A DNA stretch of 64,000 nucleotides from Thalassotalea sp. PP2-459 (GTDB lineage: Bacteria; Pseudomonadota; Gammaproteobacteria; Enterobacterales; Alteromonadaceae): assembly GCF_001913705.1 (NCBI RefSeq), contig NZ_MKQD01000054.1:1-64000 (forward strand). Reading direction: 5' to 3'. Of this stretch, positions 33,352 through 44,143 are shown one piece after another. The position numbers were made by a program, and so were the translations under genes. The first letter of the stretch is position 1. Each line of letters starts with the position of its first letter. The notes under the pieces are model-generated. The model was not told the origin of the DNA. It made no database searches and worked only from the letters and a program-made list of their open reading frames with translations.

Positions 33352-36066
33352 ATGACCGATCTGGCAAAAGAAATACTTCCAGTCAATATCGAGGATGAGC
33401 TTAAGAGTTCCTACTTAGATTACGCGATGAGCGTAATAGTAGGGCGCGCACTTCCTGATGTTAGAGATGGTTTAAAACCCGTGCATCGACGCGTACTTTA
33501 TGCGATGAATGTATTGGGTAATGACTACAATAAGCCTTACAAAAAATCAGCACGTGTGGTTGGTGATGTAATCGGTAAGTATCACCCACATGGTGACACT
33601 GCTGTTTACGACACGATTGTACGTATGGCCCAGCCTTTCTCGCTGCGTTATATGTTGGTAGATGGTCAAGGTAACTTTGGTTCTGTCGATGGTGATTCAG
33701 CGGCTGCGATGCGTTATACGGAAATCCGTATGGCAAAAATTTCGCATTCAATCCTTGCTGACTTAGACAAAGAAACCGTTGACTTTGTACCTAACTATGA
33801 CGGTACTGAGATTATTCCTGCGGTTATGCCTACGCGTATTCCTAATTTATTAGTGAATGGTACTTCAGGTATTGCGGTAGGTATGGCAACAAATATTCCG
33901 CCACATAATTTAACGGAAGTCATCGATGGTTGTTTGGCGTTAATAGAAAATGATGACATCACCATTGATGAACTTATTGAACATATTCCTGGTCCAGATT
34001 TTCCAACCGCAGGTATTATTAGTGGCCGCGCTGGTATTGTTGAAGCTTACAAAACTGGCCGAGGTAAAATAAAAATTCGTGCGCGCGCTGAGATTGAAGT
34101 TGACGAAAAGTCAGGTAAAGAAACAATCGTTGTTCATGAGTTACCCTACCAAGTTAATAAAGCTCGCTTAATTGAAAAAATGGCTGAGCTAGTAAAAGAA
34201 AAGCGCTTAGAAGGTATTTCAGCCCTACGTGATGAGTCTGATAAAGACGGTATGCGTATGGTGGTTGAAGTGAAACGCGGCGAAGTAGGCGAGGTTGTGT
34301 TAAATAACCTGTATAAGCTTACGCAAATGCAGGTGTCTTTTGGTTTTAATATGGTTGCCTTAATCGAAGGTCAGCCAAAATTATTTAACATTAAAGAAAT
34401 GCTCGAAGCGTTTATTCTTCACCGCAGAGAGGTGGTTACACGTCGCACTATTTTCGAACTAAGAAAAGCGCGTGAACGTGCACATATTTTAGAAGGCTTA
34501 TCGATTGCCTTAGCTAACATTGATGAAATCATTGAGCTTATTAAAACTTCTCCTTCAAGAAAAGAAGCGGAAGAAAAGTTAATGGCGCAAGGTTGGACAC
34601 TTGGCAACGTTGGTGAGTTACTCGCTCGTGCCGGTAATGATGCTGCGCGCCCAGAGTGGTTAGAAGACCACTTTGGCATCCGAGACAATCAATACTTCCT
34701 GACTGAACAACAAGCACAAGCAATACTCGATCTTCGCTTGCATAAACTTACTGGTTTAGAACATGAGAAAATTCTAAGTGAGTACAAAGAGTTATTAGAC
34801 ATCATTGCAGAATTGTTGCACATTTTAGAAAATCCATCGCGTTTGATGGAAGTCATAAAAGAAGAGCTTGAAGTGATTCGTAATGATTTCGGTGATGAGC
34901 GTCGTACCGAGATTACTGATGCTTCTCATGATATTTCGTTAGAAGACTTAATTAACGAAGAAGACGTTGTTGTTACCTTGTCAAGCGAAGGGTATGTTAA
35001 GTATCAAGCGTTGACTGACTATCAAGCACAGCGTCGTGGTGGTAAAGGTAAATCTGCTACACGCATGAAAGAGGAAGATTTCATCGAGCGTTTATTGGTG
35101 GCTAATACACATGACACCATTTTATGTTTCTCTAACCGTGGTAAATTATATTGGTTAAAAGTGTATCAATTGCCGCTGGCTAGTCGAACAGCACGTGGTC
35201 GTCCGATAGTGAATTTATTACCACTTGAAAATGATGAACGTATCACCGCTATATTACCAGTACGTGAGTACGAAGAAGGTAAATATATTGTGATGGCTAC
35301 TGCCTCTGGTACGGTTAAGAAAACGCCATTAACAGCATATTCGAATCAACGTGCTAACGGCATTATTGCCTTGAATTTACGTGATGATGACACGTTAATT
35401 GGTGTTGATATTACAGATGGCACAAATGACATTATGTTGTTTTCTGATGAGGGTAAAGTGGTACGTTTCAATGAACTTGCTCGCGATAGTGAAACAGGTG
35501 AAGTGAAAAAAGACCCTGAAACAGGTGAACCAGTACAAGCACTTCGTGCCATGGGTAGAACGGCAACAGGTGTTCGTGGTATCAAACTTGAAGGTGAGCA
35601 GCGAGTTGTTTCTTTAATTGTGCCGAAGAACGATGGTGCAGTATTAACCATTACTGAAAATGGTTATGGTAAACGAACTGAACTTGATGAATACCCTGCA
35701 AAAAGTCGTGCTACTAAAGGTGTGGTGTCAATCAAAGTGAGTGACCGCAACGGTAAAGTAGTTGGTGCGATTCAAGTTGAAGATAACGACGAAACCATGC
35801 TCATTACTAACAACGGTACTTTAGTAAGAACACGTGTTAACGAAGTGAGTATTATCGGTCGTAATACACAGGGTGTTCGTATTATCAGAACAGGTGATGA
35901 AGAACAAGTTGTTGCATTACAGCGTATTGATGAAGTAGAAGATGTAGAGCTACTTGTAGAAGGCACTGAAGAAAATACAGAAGGAAGCGAAAGCACTTCT
36001 GAGGGCGATATTGCATCAGAAACGGAGCAAAAGCCAGAAGGCCTTGACCAAGGCGATGATGAATAA
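33352..36066 (+). CDS. gyrA: DNA gyrase subunit A
   Basis: The 904-residue protein is GyrA. The catalytic Tyr lies in [13 protein letters not shown], the GyrA box is QRRGGKG, and the six-bladed C-terminal domain follows, ending in an acidic Glu/Asp/Ser-rich tail. The quinolone-determining segment reads [17 protein letters not shown]: the residue matching E. coli Ser83 is Thr, and Asp87 is kept. Together with GyrB it introduces negative supercoils. An AGGGA lies twelve bases before the ATG. A strong terminator follows. It starts the gyrA-serC-aroA-cmk-rpsA core block. Confidence 0.97.
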   Translation: MTDLAKEILPVNIEDELKSSYLDYAMSVIVGRALPDVRDGLKPVHRRVLYAMNVLGNDYNKPYKKSARVVGDVIGKYHPHGDTAVYDTIVRMAQPFSLRYMLVDGQGNFGSVDGDSAAAMRYTEIRMAKISHSILADLDKETVDFVPNYDGTEIIPAVMPTRIPNLLVNGTSGIAVGMATNIPPHNLTEVIDGCLALIENDDITIDELIEHIPGPDFPTAGIISGRAGIVEAYKTGRGKIKIRARAEIEVDEKSGKETIVVHELPYQVNKARLIEKMAELVKEKRLEGISALRDESDKDGMRMVVEVKRGEVGEVVLNNLYKLTQMQVSFGFNMVALIEGQPKLFNIKEMLEAFILHRREVVTRRTIFELRKARERAHILEGLSIALANIDEIIELIKTSPSRKEAEEKLMAQGWTLGNVGELLARAGNDAARPEWLEDHFGIRDNQYFLTEQQAQAILDLRLHKLTGLEHEKILSEYKELLDIIAELLHILENPSRLMEVIKEELEVIRNDFGDERRTEITDASHDISLEDLINEEDVVVTLSSEGYVKYQALTDYQAQRRGGKGKSATRMKEEDFIERLLVANTHDTILCFSNRGKLYWLKVYQLPLASRTARGRPIVNLLPLENDERITAILPVREYEEGKYIVMATASGTVKKTPLTAYSNQRANGIIALNLRDDDTLIGVDITDGTNDIMLFSDEGKVVRFNELARDSETGEVKKDPETGEPVQALRAMGRTATGVRGIKLEGEQRVVSLIVPKNDGAVLTITENGYGKRTELDEYPAKSRATKGVVSIKVSDRNGKVVGAIQVEDNDETMLITNNGTLVRTRVNEVSIIGRNTQGVRIIRTGDEEQVVALQRIDEVEDVELLVEGTEENTEGSESTSEGDIASETEQKPEGLDQGDDE

Positions 36067-36090
36067 TCACCGCTAGAACGGAATGGAAAT

Positions 36091-36119
36091 AGGCGGTTAT
36101 TTAACCGCCTATTTTTTTT
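36091..36119 (+). terminator. gyrA terminator
   Basis: AGGCGGTTA (36091-36099) pairs with TAACCGCCT (36102-36110), followed by ATTTTTTTT. A textbook intrinsic terminator 24 bases after the gyrA stop; serC starts shortly afterwards and needs its own promoter or read-through. Confidence 0.85.
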
Positions 36120-36150
36120 GATTAAAATTTTACATAAGGTTATGAAAAGC

Positions 36151-37236
36151 ATGTCATCGGTTTACAACTTTTGTGCAGGACCCGCAATGTTACCCACAGC
36201 GGTAATGAGCAAGGCACAACAAGAATTTATTAATTGGCAGAATACAGGGTGTTCTGTCATGGAATTAAGCCATCGTAGTAAAGAATTTATGGCGTTAGCA
36301 ACGAAAGCAGAGGCTGACTTGCGACAATTAATGAATATTCCGGTAAATTATCGCGTGCTTTTCTGTCATGGCGGCGGTCGTGGGCAATTTTCAGCCATCC
36401 CGATGAACCTTTTACCCGTTGGTGGTCATGCAGAGTATATTGTTTCTGGATCGTGGTCGAAAGCGGCAGCGAAAGAAGCGGAAAACTTTGGTGAAATACG
36501 TCAACAATCTGTTGTTGAAGAGCATGACGGTATTAAAACCATTAAACCTTTTGACCAGTGGAAAATTTCACCTGATGCTGCTTATGTTCACTATTGCCCC
36601 AATGAAACAGTAGATGGTTTAGAACTATTTGATATCCCAAAATTTGGAAATATTCCAATTGTCGCAGATATGTCTTCGACCATCTTGTCACATGATATAG
36701 ATGTTAATAAGTTTGGCTTGATTTACGCAGGCGCACAGAAAAATATCGGACCGTCAGGCTTAACCATTGTTATTATTCGAGAAGACTTGCTAGGCAATGC
36801 TCGTAAAGATACGCCTTGTATTATGAATTACACAACTTCAGCTGAAAACGACTCTATGTATAATACCCCGCCAACTTATGCTTGGTATTTGGCAGGGTTA
36901 GTATTTGAATGGTTAAAAGGTATTGGTGGTGTAAGTGCGATTGAAAACGTTAATAAACGTAAAGCTAAATTGCTTTATGACTATGTTGATAGTAGTAGCT
37001 TTTACCAAAACCATATTGATGAAATGTTCAGAAGTAGAATGAACATACCTTTTTGGCTTAAAGACGAGTCATTAAATGATGCGTTTTTATCAGCAGCGAA
37101 AGAAAATGGATTAGTAGCACTAAAAGGTCACCGTATGGTGGGTGGCATGCGTGCAAGTATATACAATGCTATGCCGTTAGAAGGTGTAGAAAAATTAGTA
37201 GATTTTATGAAAACGTTTGAACAGAGGAATAGTTAA
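36151..37236 (+). CDS. serC: Phosphoserine aminotransferase
   Basis: The protein (361 residues; E. coli 362) is SerC: it opens with VYNFCAGPAMLPTAV, has CHGGGRGQFSAIPMNL for PLP phosphate binding and IYAGAQKNIGPSGLTIV with the PLP Lys. It makes phosphoserine from 3-phosphohydroxypyruvate and also serves pyridoxine synthesis. I use ATG 36151, which gives the family's normal N-terminus; ATG 36142 is only two bases after the AAGG ribosome site and is less likely. The stop is directly followed by the aroA start. Confidence 0.95.
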   Translation: MSSVYNFCAGPAMLPTAVMSKAQQEFINWQNTGCSVMELSHRSKEFMALATKAEADLRQLMNIPVNYRVLFCHGGGRGQFSAIPMNLLPVGGHAEYIVSGSWSKAAAKEAENFGEIRQQSVVEEHDGIKTIKPFDQWKISPDAAYVHYCPNETVDGLELFDIPKFGNIPIVADMSSTILSHDIDVNKFGLIYAGAQKNIGPSGLTIVIIREDLLGNARKDTPCIMNYTTSAENDSMYNTPPTYAWYLAGLVFEWLKGIGGVSAIENVNKRKAKLLYDYVDSSSFYQNHIDEMFRSRMNIPFWLKDESLNDAFLSAAKENGLVALKGHRMVGGMRASIYNAMPLEGVEKLVDFMKTFEQRNS

Positions 37237-38517
37237 GTGGAGCAATTAACAGTACAGCCCATCGGTAAAATTAATGGCGAAGTATTCTTACCAGGATCAA
37301 AAAGCTTGTCTAATCGCGCTTTGTTAATTGCTGCATTAGCTAATGGTACAACCAAAATCACAAACTTATTAGTGAGTGATGATATTAAGCATATGTTAAA
37401 TGCGTTAACCACATTAGGCGTAGAATTTACCTTAAGTGATTGTGGTACAGAATGTACCGTGATCGGTAACGGAGGTTTCTTTAAGGCTCAAGAGAAGCTT
37501 GAGTTATACCTCGGAAATGCAGGTACGGCAATGCGCCCTTTATGTGCTGCACTTGCAGCGAGTGAAGGCGAATTTGTGCTTACCGGTGAACCCCGCATGA
37601 AAGAGCGTCCAATAGGGCACTTAGTTGATGCATTAGCGCAACTAAATGCTGATATCGAATACCTTGAGACTAAAGATTATCCACCAGTTAATATTCGTGG
37701 TAAGGCGTTATCAGGTAACTCTGTGACCATTGACGGTTCGATTTCAAGCCAGTTTTTAACCGCTATTTTAATGATCACGCCATTGTTAGCTAGCGATACC
37801 CATATTAATATTGACGGTGAACTTGTATCAAAGCCTTACATTGATATCACGTTAGATATTATGAAACGATTTGGTGTTACGGTACAAAACAATGACTATC
37901 AATCTTTTCAGGTTACTGGCAATCAATCATATCAAGCCGTTGAAAAGTATATGGTAGAAGGTGACGCTTCATCAGCCTCGTATTTTTTAGCTGCAGGCGC
38001 TATTAAAGGTGGAGAAATTACCGTACACGGAGTAGGTACGTTAAGTGTGCAAGGTGATAAACACTTTGCCGATGTGTTAGAAAAAATGGGCGCAGAAGTT
38101 ACCTGGCAAGATGAATCAATCACGGTTAAAGGACAACCACTAACAGCCGTTGATATGGACATGAATCATATTCCTGATGCAGCGATGACAATAGCAACGA
38201 CTGCGCTTTTTGCCAAAGGCACTACTACCATCCGTAATATTTATAATTGGCGTGTTAAAGAAACTGATCGCTTAACCGCGATGGCCACAGAGCTAAGAAA
38301 AGTTGGAGCTGAAGTTGTAGAAGGGGAAGATTATATTTCTATCACGCCACCTGAAACATTAAACCATGCTGACATAGACACTTATAACGATCATCGTGTA
38401 GCAATGTGCTTTTCATTAGTGGCATTAAGTCAGACGCCTATCACGATAAATGATCCTAAATGTACAGCGAAAACGTTTCCTGATTATTTTACAAAATTAG
38501 CCGATGTGTCTTGTTAA
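37237..38517 (+). CDS. aroA: 3-phosphoshikimate 1-carboxyvinyltransferase (EPSP synthase)
   Basis: The 426-residue protein is EPSP synthase: [17 protein letters not shown] and [14 protein letters not shown] bind shikimate-3-phosphate and [19 protein letters not shown] is the active-site loop, and [14 protein letters not shown] and KTFPDYF close the protein. It catalyses the sixth shikimate-pathway step. It starts with GTG immediately after the serC TAA, with AGAGGA nine bases before, so serC and aroA are translationally coupled. The GNAGTAMRP form is the glyphosate-sensitive class I type. Confidence 0.97.
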   Translation: MEQLTVQPIGKINGEVFLPGSKSLSNRALLIAALANGTTKITNLLVSDDIKHMLNALTTLGVEFTLSDCGTECTVIGNGGFFKAQEKLELYLGNAGTAMRPLCAALAASEGEFVLTGEPRMKERPIGHLVDALAQLNADIEYLETKDYPPVNIRGKALSGNSVTIDGSISSQFLTAILMITPLLASDTHINIDGELVSKPYIDITLDIMKRFGVTVQNNDYQSFQVTGNQSYQAVEKYMVEGDASSASYFLAAGAIKGGEITVHGVGTLSVQGDKHFADVLEKMGAEVTWQDESITVKGQPLTAVDMDMNHIPDAAMTIATTALFAKGTTTIRNIYNWRVKETDRLTAMATELRKVGAEVVEGEDYISITPPETLNHADIDTYNDHRVAMCFSLVALSQTPITINDPKCTAKTFPDYFTKLADVSC

Positions 38518-38602
38518 TCTGTAAAATTTCACAATTTATACGCGATTTTACGCGCTAAATCTCGTATACTTCTGCCGATTTTCGACATTAGGAGAAAAAT
38601 GT

Positions 38603-39298
38603 ATGCAGGAAAGCATCCCAGTGATCACAATTGATGGCCCTAGTGGTGCTGGTAAAGGAACTGCAGCACGCTTAGTTGCTGAACAGTTAGGTTGGCATTT
38701 ACTTGACAGTGGTGCAATTTATCGTGTTCTAGCTGTTGCAACGCAATATCATCATCTTGATATCAGTGATGAAGAGGCACTTATTCCTATTGCAGCACAC
38801 TTAGATGTGCAATTTGACATTAGCAGTGAAGAGCAAAGCAAAGTTATCTTAGAAGGCGAAGATGTTACTGACACTATTCGTACGGAAGAAATTGGTGCTA
38901 TTGCCTCAAAAGTTGCAGCATTTCCACGTGTTAGAGAAGCGTTATTACGGCGACAACGAGCATTTCGTGTCTCTCCTGGTTTAGTTGCTGATGGCCGAGA
39001 CATGGGCACCGTTGTTTTTATTGATGCGCCTGTTAAAGTGTTTTTAACGGCAAGTGCAGAAGAACGCGCGCACCGTAGATATAATCAGTTGAAAGACAAA
39101 GGTTATGATGTTAAAATCGGGCGCCTTTTGGATGACATACGTCAGCGTGATGAGCGAGATCAGAATCGTTCGGTTGCGCCACTCGTGCCTGCTAAAGGGG
39201 CTTTTGTTATTGATTCTACTGAACTTTCTATAGATCAGGTCGTCGATAAAATACTTTCATTTACGAATGAAAAATTAACACAATCATCAGAGCTTTAA
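38603..39298 (+). CDS. cmk: Cytidylate kinase
   Basis: The 231-residue P-loop kinase is Cmk: [24 protein letters not shown] (Walker A), [12 protein letters not shown] (CMP site), [12 protein letters not shown] and [13 protein letters not shown] with [13 protein letters not shown] in the lid. It phosphorylates CMP and dCMP. The ATG has TTAGGAG about ten bases upstream. It lies between aroA and rpsA, the conserved gammaproteobacterial order. Confidence 0.97.
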   Translation: MQESIPVITIDGPSGAGKGTAARLVAEQLGWHLLDSGAIYRVLAVATQYHHLDISDEEALIPIAAHLDVQFDISSEEQSKVILEGEDVTDTIRTEEIGAIASKVAAFPRVREALLRRQRAFRVSPGLVADGRDMGTVVFIDAPVKVFLTASAEERAHRRYNQLKDKGYDVKIGRLLDDIRQRDERDQNRSVAPLVPAKGAFVIDSTELSIDQVVDKILSFTNEKLTQSSEL

Positions 39299-39409
39299 TA
39301 AAAAGCTTTGATGAAGCTGCCTAAAAGTATGGATGCTTAAGGCGTTTTTAATAACCCCATGACACATGAATGTGGATTGGATAAATTATATAGAGCTCAT
39401 ATAACTATT

Positions 39410-41071
39410 ATGACTGAAAATTTTGCACAACTTTTTGAAGAAAGTTTAAAAGAAATCGAAACACGCCCAGGTTCAATTATCAAAGGAACCGTAGTAGCTA
39501 TCAACAAAGACAACGTTTTAGTTGATGCAGGCCTAAAATCTGAATCTGTTATTTCAATTGACCAATTTAAAAGCTCAACGGGTGAAGTTGAAATTAATGT
39601 TGGCGATGAAGTTGATGTTGCATTAGATGCAACAGATGATGGTTTCGGTGAGACAATTCTTTCTCGTGAAAAAGCAAAACGTCACGAAGCTTGGCAAGTT
39701 CTTGAAAAAGCTTACGAAGAAAAAGAAACTGTTATCGGTGTTATCAACGGTAAAGTTAAAGGTGGTTTCACGGTTGAAGTTAGCAACATTCGTGCTTTCT
39801 TACCGGGTTCATTAGTAGATGTACGCCCAGTTCGCGACACTGCTCACCTTGAAGGTAAAGATTTAGAATTCAAAGTTATTAAGCTTGACCAAAAGCGTAA
39901 TAACGTTGTTGTATCTCGTCGTGCTGTTATCGAATCAGAAAGCAGTGTTGAACGTGATGCTCTTCTTGAGTCACTTGCTGAAGGTATTGAAGTTAAAGGT
40001 ATCGTTAAGAACCTTACAGACTACGGTGCATTTGTAGACTTAGGTGGCATTGACGGTCTTTTACACATCACTGATATGGCTTGGAAGCGTGTTAAGCACC
40101 CAAGTGAAATTGTAAATGTTGGTGACGAGATCCAAGTTAAAGTATTAAAGTTTGATCGTGAACGCACTCGTGTTTCATTAGGTATGAAGCAACTTGGCGA
40201 AGATCCATGGGTAGCAATTGCTAACCGTTACCCAGAAGGCTCTAAACTTTCTGGACGCGTAACAAACTTAACAGACTACGGTTGTTTCGTTGAAATTCAA
40301 GAAGGCGTTGAAGGTTTAGTTCACGTTTCTGAAATGGATTGGACAAATAAAAACATCCACCCATCTAAAGTTGTTAACTTAGGTGATACTGTTGAAGTAA
40401 TGGTATTAGAAATAGACGAAGAACGTCGTCGTATTTCTCTTGGTCTGAAACAATGTGTTCCAAATCCTTGGGAAGAATTTGCTAAGAACTTCAGCAAAGG
40501 CGATAAAGTATCTGGTAAGATCAAGTCAATCACTGACTTCGGTATCTTCATCGGTCTTGACGGTGGTATTGACGGTCTTGTTCACTTATCTGATATTTCA
40601 TGGAATGGCGGTGATGAAGCTGTTCGTGAATATAAGAAAGGTGATGAAATCTCAGCTGTTGTACTTCAAGTTGACCCAGAGCGCGAACGTATTTCATTAG
40701 GCGTTAAGCAAACTGAAGACGATCCTTTCAATATGTATCTGACAGATAACAAAAAAGGTGCTATTGTTAAAGGTAAAGTAGTTGAAGTTGACGCAAAAGG
40801 TGCTAAAGTTGAATTAGCAGAAGGCGTTGAAGGTTACTTACGTGTTTCTGATATTTCACGTGACCGCATTGAAGATGCTACTACTGAATTATCTGTTGGT
40901 GATGACGTTGAAACTAAGTTCATGGGTGTAGATCGTAAGAACCGCACTATTAGCTTATCAATCAAAGCGAAAGATCAAGCAGACGAGCGTGAAGCTATGG
41001 ATAACTTAAACCAACCAGAAGATACAGGTTTAAGTGCAATGGCTGAAGCGTTTAAAAACGCTAAGAGCTAA
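39410..41071 (+). CDS. rpsA: 30S ribosomal protein S1
   Basis: The protein (553 residues; E. coli 557) has six S1 RNA-binding repeats; copies with [37 protein letters not shown] and [19 protein letters not shown] are plain. S1 brings mRNA to the 30S subunit. The true start is ATG 39410 ([20 protein letters not shown] as in E. coli); ATG 39359 would add 17 residues. There is no good Shine-Dalgarno sequence, as in the self-regulated E. coli rpsA leader. Followed by ihfB. Confidence 0.97.
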   Translation: MTENFAQLFEESLKEIETRPGSIIKGTVVAINKDNVLVDAGLKSESVISIDQFKSSTGEVEINVGDEVDVALDATDDGFGETILSREKAKRHEAWQVLEKAYEEKETVIGVINGKVKGGFTVEVSNIRAFLPGSLVDVRPVRDTAHLEGKDLEFKVIKLDQKRNNVVVSRRAVIESESSVERDALLESLAEGIEVKGIVKNLTDYGAFVDLGGIDGLLHITDMAWKRVKHPSEIVNVGDEIQVKVLKFDRERTRVSLGMKQLGEDPWVAIANRYPEGSKLSGRVTNLTDYGCFVEIQEGVEGLVHVSEMDWTNKNIHPSKVVNLGDTVEVMVLEIDEERRRISLGLKQCVPNPWEEFAKNFSKGDKVSGKIKSITDFGIFIGLDGGIDGLVHLSDISWNGGDEAVREYKKGDEISAVVLQVDPERERISLGVKQTEDDPFNMYLTDNKKGAIVKGKVVEVDAKGAKVELAEGVEGYLRVSDISRDRIEDATTELSVGDDVETKFMGVDRKNRTISLSIKAKDQADEREAMDNLNQPEDTGLSAMAEAFKNAKS

Positions 41072-41152
41072 TTTTAACCGGTAATATGGAGAGAAACGTT
41101 CTCTCCATTTTGTTACCTTTGTCGTGATGTAGGATGGACACTGGAGGGTCGA

Positions 41153-41440
41153 ATGACCAAATCAGAACTCATTGAAAAGTTAGCTGATAAGTTAAATCAC
41201 TTATCAGCAAAAGATGTCGAACAAGCTATTAAAGAAGTTCTTGAGATGATGGCGCAAACTTTGTCAAAAGGCGAGCGTATCGAAATTAGAGGTTTTGGTA
41301 GTTTTTCGTTGCATTACCGAGCACCACGCGTTGGTAGGAACCCAAAAACTGGTGAATCTGTTGATTTGGCTGGTAAATATGTTCCGCATTTCAAACCCGG
41401 TAAAGAATTACGCGAACGCGTAAATGCTTCAATAGCATAG
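41153..41440 (+). CDS. ihfB: Integration host factor beta subunit
   Basis: The 95-residue protein is IHF-beta: [27 protein letters not shown] at the start, [26 protein letters not shown] across the beta arms with the intercalating Pro, and [12 protein letters not shown] at the end. With IHF-alpha it bends DNA sharply at specific sites. GGAGGG lies five bases before the ATG. It follows rpsA and is closed by an intrinsic terminator. Confidence 0.97.
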   Translation: MTKSELIEKLADKLNHLSAKDVEQAIKEVLEMMAQTLSKGERIEIRGFGSFSLHYRAPRVGRNPKTGESVDLAGKYVPHFKPGKELRERVNASIA

Positions 41441-41458
41441 CATTAAAAAATTGAAGAA

Positions 41459-41490
41459 ACGGCATGCATTAGCATGCCGTTTTTGTTTTA
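41459..41490 (+). terminator. ihfB terminator
   Basis: ACGGCATGC (41459-41467) pairs with GCATGCCGT (41472-41480) over a four-base loop, followed by TTTTGTTTT. It closes the rpsA-ihfB unit. Confidence 0.85.
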
Positions 41491-41524
41491 ATAAGACTAA
41501 ATAGCTTGAATAGGACCATAGCCT

Positions 41525-41767
41525 GTGCGCTTATACATTACGGTAATTTTTATTGTCTTGCTTTTACTCATCGCGTTCGTATTTGGCAGTCAAAATAATC
41601 AAGACATTACCCTGAATTATTTAATTGCAAAACAAGAAATGACAGTGGCTTCAGCGGTTAGTTTATTTACCGTTATCGGCTTTTTCATTGGTATTTTATT
41701 TTCTGTGCTATGGAAGTTAACCATGGCAATGAGAAAGCGTCGCAAACACGTTGAGCAAATAAAATAA
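41525..41767 (+). CDS. lapA: LapA (DUF1049) inner membrane protein
   Basis: The 80-residue protein has two membrane helices (about 3-20 and 41-62) and the DUF1049 pattern, with GSQNNQDITLNYLIA between them and a basic C-terminal tail (MAMRKRRKHVEQIK). LapA partners LapB in control of lipopolysaccharide assembly through LpxC. It starts with GTG 41525, with AGGA about nine bases before. lapB follows after 15 bases. Confidence 0.9.
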   Translation: MRLYITVIFIVLLLLIAFVFGSQNNQDITLNYLIAKQEMTVASAVSLFTVIGFFIGILFSVLWKLTMAMRKRRKHVEQIK

Positions 41768-41782
41768 GGCTATTATTCAATA

Positions 41783-42952
41783 ATGTTGGAACTTTTATTC
41801 CTTTTATTACCTGTTGCAATGGGCTATGGCTGGTTCATGGGGCGCAATAGCGTCAAACAAAGCCAGCAAACAGCAAAACAAGATCTTTCTATCAAGTATT
41901 CCACAGGTTTAAATTATCTGTTGTCTAACCAACAAGATAAAGCAATAGAATACTTATTAGAAACCCTTACACTAGAAGATGATACTGTTGAAGCGCACTT
42001 TGCCATGGCGAACTTATTTCGCAAGCGGGGCGAATTAGATCGAGCGCTTAAAGTGCATGAACATTTAGTACGTCAAAAGCATTTACCCACTCAGGCAAAA
42101 CAACAAGCAGCATATGAGCTTGGTAAAGATTTTTTAAGTGCTGGTTTATATGATCGCGCTGAGTCAATGTTTCATGGCCTATTAAAAACCAAAGCGTTTG
42201 GTCTTAAATCACTTAATTATCTGTTGCAAATTTACCAATCTACCAATGATTGGCAGCAAGGCATTGCGTTAAAGAAAGTCATTGTAAAGTCAAAAGATAA
42301 AAAGCTACTTCATGTGTTGGCAAATTTTTATTGTGAGCTAGCTACAGTTGCCTTAGATAATGATCAATTTATTGATGTAATAGAACTGTTAGAAGAAGCG
42401 CTAAAGTATGATGAAAATTCTTGTCGTGCAAATTGGTTACTCGCACAAATATATGAAAAACATCAGCAGTATTATGAAGCTTGCCAATGTTACAAGGCAA
42501 TCTACGGTCAAGATAGTGAGTTTTTCCCTGATGTTATTGATAGAATGTACTATTGCTTTAAAGAGCTAGGAGAGTTAGATAGTTTTTATAGCTTTATTAA
42601 AAAAGTCTATGATGAAACGGGTTCAAGTAGTGCGTTAATTGAATATCTCTCATATATCGAACAAAAACATAGTAATAAAAAAGCACAAGATTTCTTGCTG
42701 ACAGCGTTAAAACGTAGACCAACGATCAAAGGGTTTAAGCATTTTATTAAAATGCAAATGCAAGACAAGTCTGCTGAAAATGATTCTGAATCGTTAGAGA
42801 TGATCAAGCAACTTATCTCTGCCTATTTAAATGTAAAACAGCGTTATAATTGTCGTACATGTGGATTTAATAGTAGTACACATTATTGGTCATGCCCATC
42901 ATGTCATGATTGGGAACAGCTTAAACCCGTGCGTGGCCTAGAAGGCGAATAA
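41783..42952 (+). CDS. lapB: Lipopolysaccharide assembly protein LapB
   Basis: The 389-residue protein is LapB (YciM): an N-terminal membrane anchor (LELLFLLLPVAMGYGWFMGRNS), a run of TPR repeats over residues 30-340, and a C-terminal rubredoxin-like zinc site, CRTCGFNSSTHYWSCPSCHDW. It presents LpxC to the FtsH protease and so limits lipid A synthesis. Its TAA stop is the exact left boundary of a MITE-like insertion that duplicated the TAA, so the reading frame is unharmed. Confidence 0.96.
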   Translation: MLELLFLLLPVAMGYGWFMGRNSVKQSQQTAKQDLSIKYSTGLNYLLSNQQDKAIEYLLETLTLEDDTVEAHFAMANLFRKRGELDRALKVHEHLVRQKHLPTQAKQQAAYELGKDFLSAGLYDRAESMFHGLLKTKAFGLKSLNYLLQIYQSTNDWQQGIALKKVIVKSKDKKLLHVLANFYCELATVALDNDQFIDVIELLEEALKYDENSCRANWLLAQIYEKHQQYYEACQCYKAIYGQDSEFFPDVIDRMYYCFKELGELDSFYSFIKKVYDETGSSSALIEYLSYIEQKHSNKKAQDFLLTALKRRPTIKGFKHFIKMQMQDKSAENDSESLEMIKQLISAYLNVKQRYNCRTCGFNSSTHYWSCPSCHDWEQLKPVRGLEGE

Positions 42953-43207
42953 TACCAATTCGCATAAAGATTAAGTCAGTTCAGAGCGATGTCAGAGGTG
43001 TGAGAATAAGCGAAACGTGTGCTGTTCTACATCATACACGTTTTGCGCAATTATCGCGCCTCTAACACGCTCCCAAAGGGCGAGTTTAAACGCTTCATAG
43101 CCTGTGTTGTTGATTTTGAAAAGGGAATAACCATTCTCTGCAATCAACGCCGTGCCTCTAAAGCGTTTAATTCTCGCTGAATGACCGAATATTTATGCGA
43201 ATTGGTA
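42953..43207. mobile_element. 255-bp MITE-like element with 16-bp terminal inverted repeats
   Basis: The ends TACCAATTCGCATAAA (42953-42968) and TTTATGCGAATTGGTA (43192-43207) are exact inverted repeats. TAA flanks both sides (42950-42952 and 43208-43210), a likely three-base target duplication. The interior has no gene but strong secondary structure (GCGAAACGTGTG with ACACGTTTTGCGC; GAGTTTAAACGCTT with AAGCGTTTAATTCTC). This is the structure of a non-autonomous miniature transposon, moved by a transposase elsewhere. Confidence 0.85.
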
Positions 43208-43321
43208 TAACGCTTATATTCGTCATATAAAGGCACCGCTTTTGTCGATACTCATTTGCATTAGCAAACTGCGTCTCTCCGCTTCAATTAGTACCTTTCT
43301 ATTTAGAATATAAGTCGTTAT
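43207..43321. repeat. Second imperfect inverted-repeat element, about 115 bp
   Basis: ATAACGCTTATATTC at the left (43207-43221) pairs with GAATATAAGTCGTTAT at the right (43306-43321), and the match continues inward with AAAGGCAC / GTACCTTT. The interior holds a small TTTGC...GCAAA hairpin and no gene. If the MITE is removed, the left arm would reach back over the lapB stop codon, so the MITE seems to be nested in the end of this older element. Confidence 0.6.
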
Positions 43322-43379
43322 TTATTTATTGGTACAAAGTACGGTAAAATACTTCCAAGTTTATTTTAAGGATAATTCT

Positions 43380-44087
43380 ATGAGTCATGCAAAAGTTGTT
43401 GTTGCATTAGATTTTAATAATCAGTCTGATGCGTTAGCGTTTGTTGATACTATTGACCCAACGACATGTCGATTAAAAGTAGGCAAAGAAATGTTTACTT
43501 ACTTTGGACCTGAGTTTGTTAAAACATTGGTAGTTAAAGGCTTTGATGTATTCTTAGATCTTAAATTTCATGATATTCCTAATACGGTCGCAAAGGCAGT
43601 AACTGCAGCGGCTGAGTTGGGTGTATGGATGGTTAATGTACACACTTCTGGTGGTCTTGCCATGATGCAGAAAGCAAAAGAAGCGTTACTACCATATGGT
43701 GACAAAGCGCCATTACTTATTGGTGTTACGGTACTCACCAGTATGAGCCAAGATGATTTAATGACCCTTGGTATTAATAAAACGCCTGCTGAGCAAGTGC
43801 AATTTTTAGCGCAGCTTGCAAAAAAAGCAGGGCTTGATGGAGTCGTTTGTTCGGCTCAAGAAGCTAAATTATTAAAAGAGCAGCTTGGACAAGATTTCGC
43901 TTTGGTCACTCCTGGAATTCGTCCAAAAGGTGCAGCAAGTGATGATCAACAACGTATCGTGACGCCTGAACAAGCGGTGGCAGATGGTGTTGATTACCTC
44001 GTTATTGGGCGACCCATCACGAAATCAGAGCAACCAACAGAAGTATTAAACGCAATTAACGCGTCAATTAGCGAAGTTAATCAATGA
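43380..44087 (+). CDS. pyrF: Orotidine 5'-phosphate decarboxylase
   Basis: The 235-residue protein is OMP decarboxylase: VVVALDFNN at the start, [16 protein letters not shown] with the catalytic Lys/Asp network, and VTPGIRPKG and VIGRPIT for phosphate binding. It makes UMP. I use ATG 43380 with AAGGA seven bases upstream; an extension to 43329 adds 17 residues that are not part of the family. It follows lapB in the usual order, now separated by the inserted elements. A long perfect terminator follows. Confidence 0.96.
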   Translation: MSHAKVVVALDFNNQSDALAFVDTIDPTTCRLKVGKEMFTYFGPEFVKTLVVKGFDVFLDLKFHDIPNTVAKAVTAAAELGVWMVNVHTSGGLAMMQKAKEALLPYGDKAPLLIGVTVLTSMSQDDLMTLGINKTPAEQVQFLAQLAKKAGLDGVVCSAQEAKLLKEQLGQDFALVTPGIRPKGAASDDQQRIVTPEQAVADGVDYLVIGRPITKSEQPTEVLNAINASISEVNQ

Positions 44088-44093
44088 AAAATT

Positions 44094-44130
44094 AAAGGGG
44101 CTAAATGTTAACATTTAGCCCCTTTATTAA
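44094..44130. terminator. Bidirectional terminator after pyrF
   Basis: A perfect 32-base palindrome: AAAGGGGCTAAATGTT (44094-44109) and its reverse complement (44110-44125), then ATTAATG. It lies between the convergent pyrF and ABC permease genes and can serve both. Confidence 0.8.
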
Positions 44131-44143
44131 TGAATTTTCAGGA

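Noticed and set aside
35772-36152. Long minus-strand frame opposite the gyrA 3' end
   Set aside because: It mirrors the acidic, repetitive codons of the gyrA tail; there is no ribosome site and the protein is low complexity.
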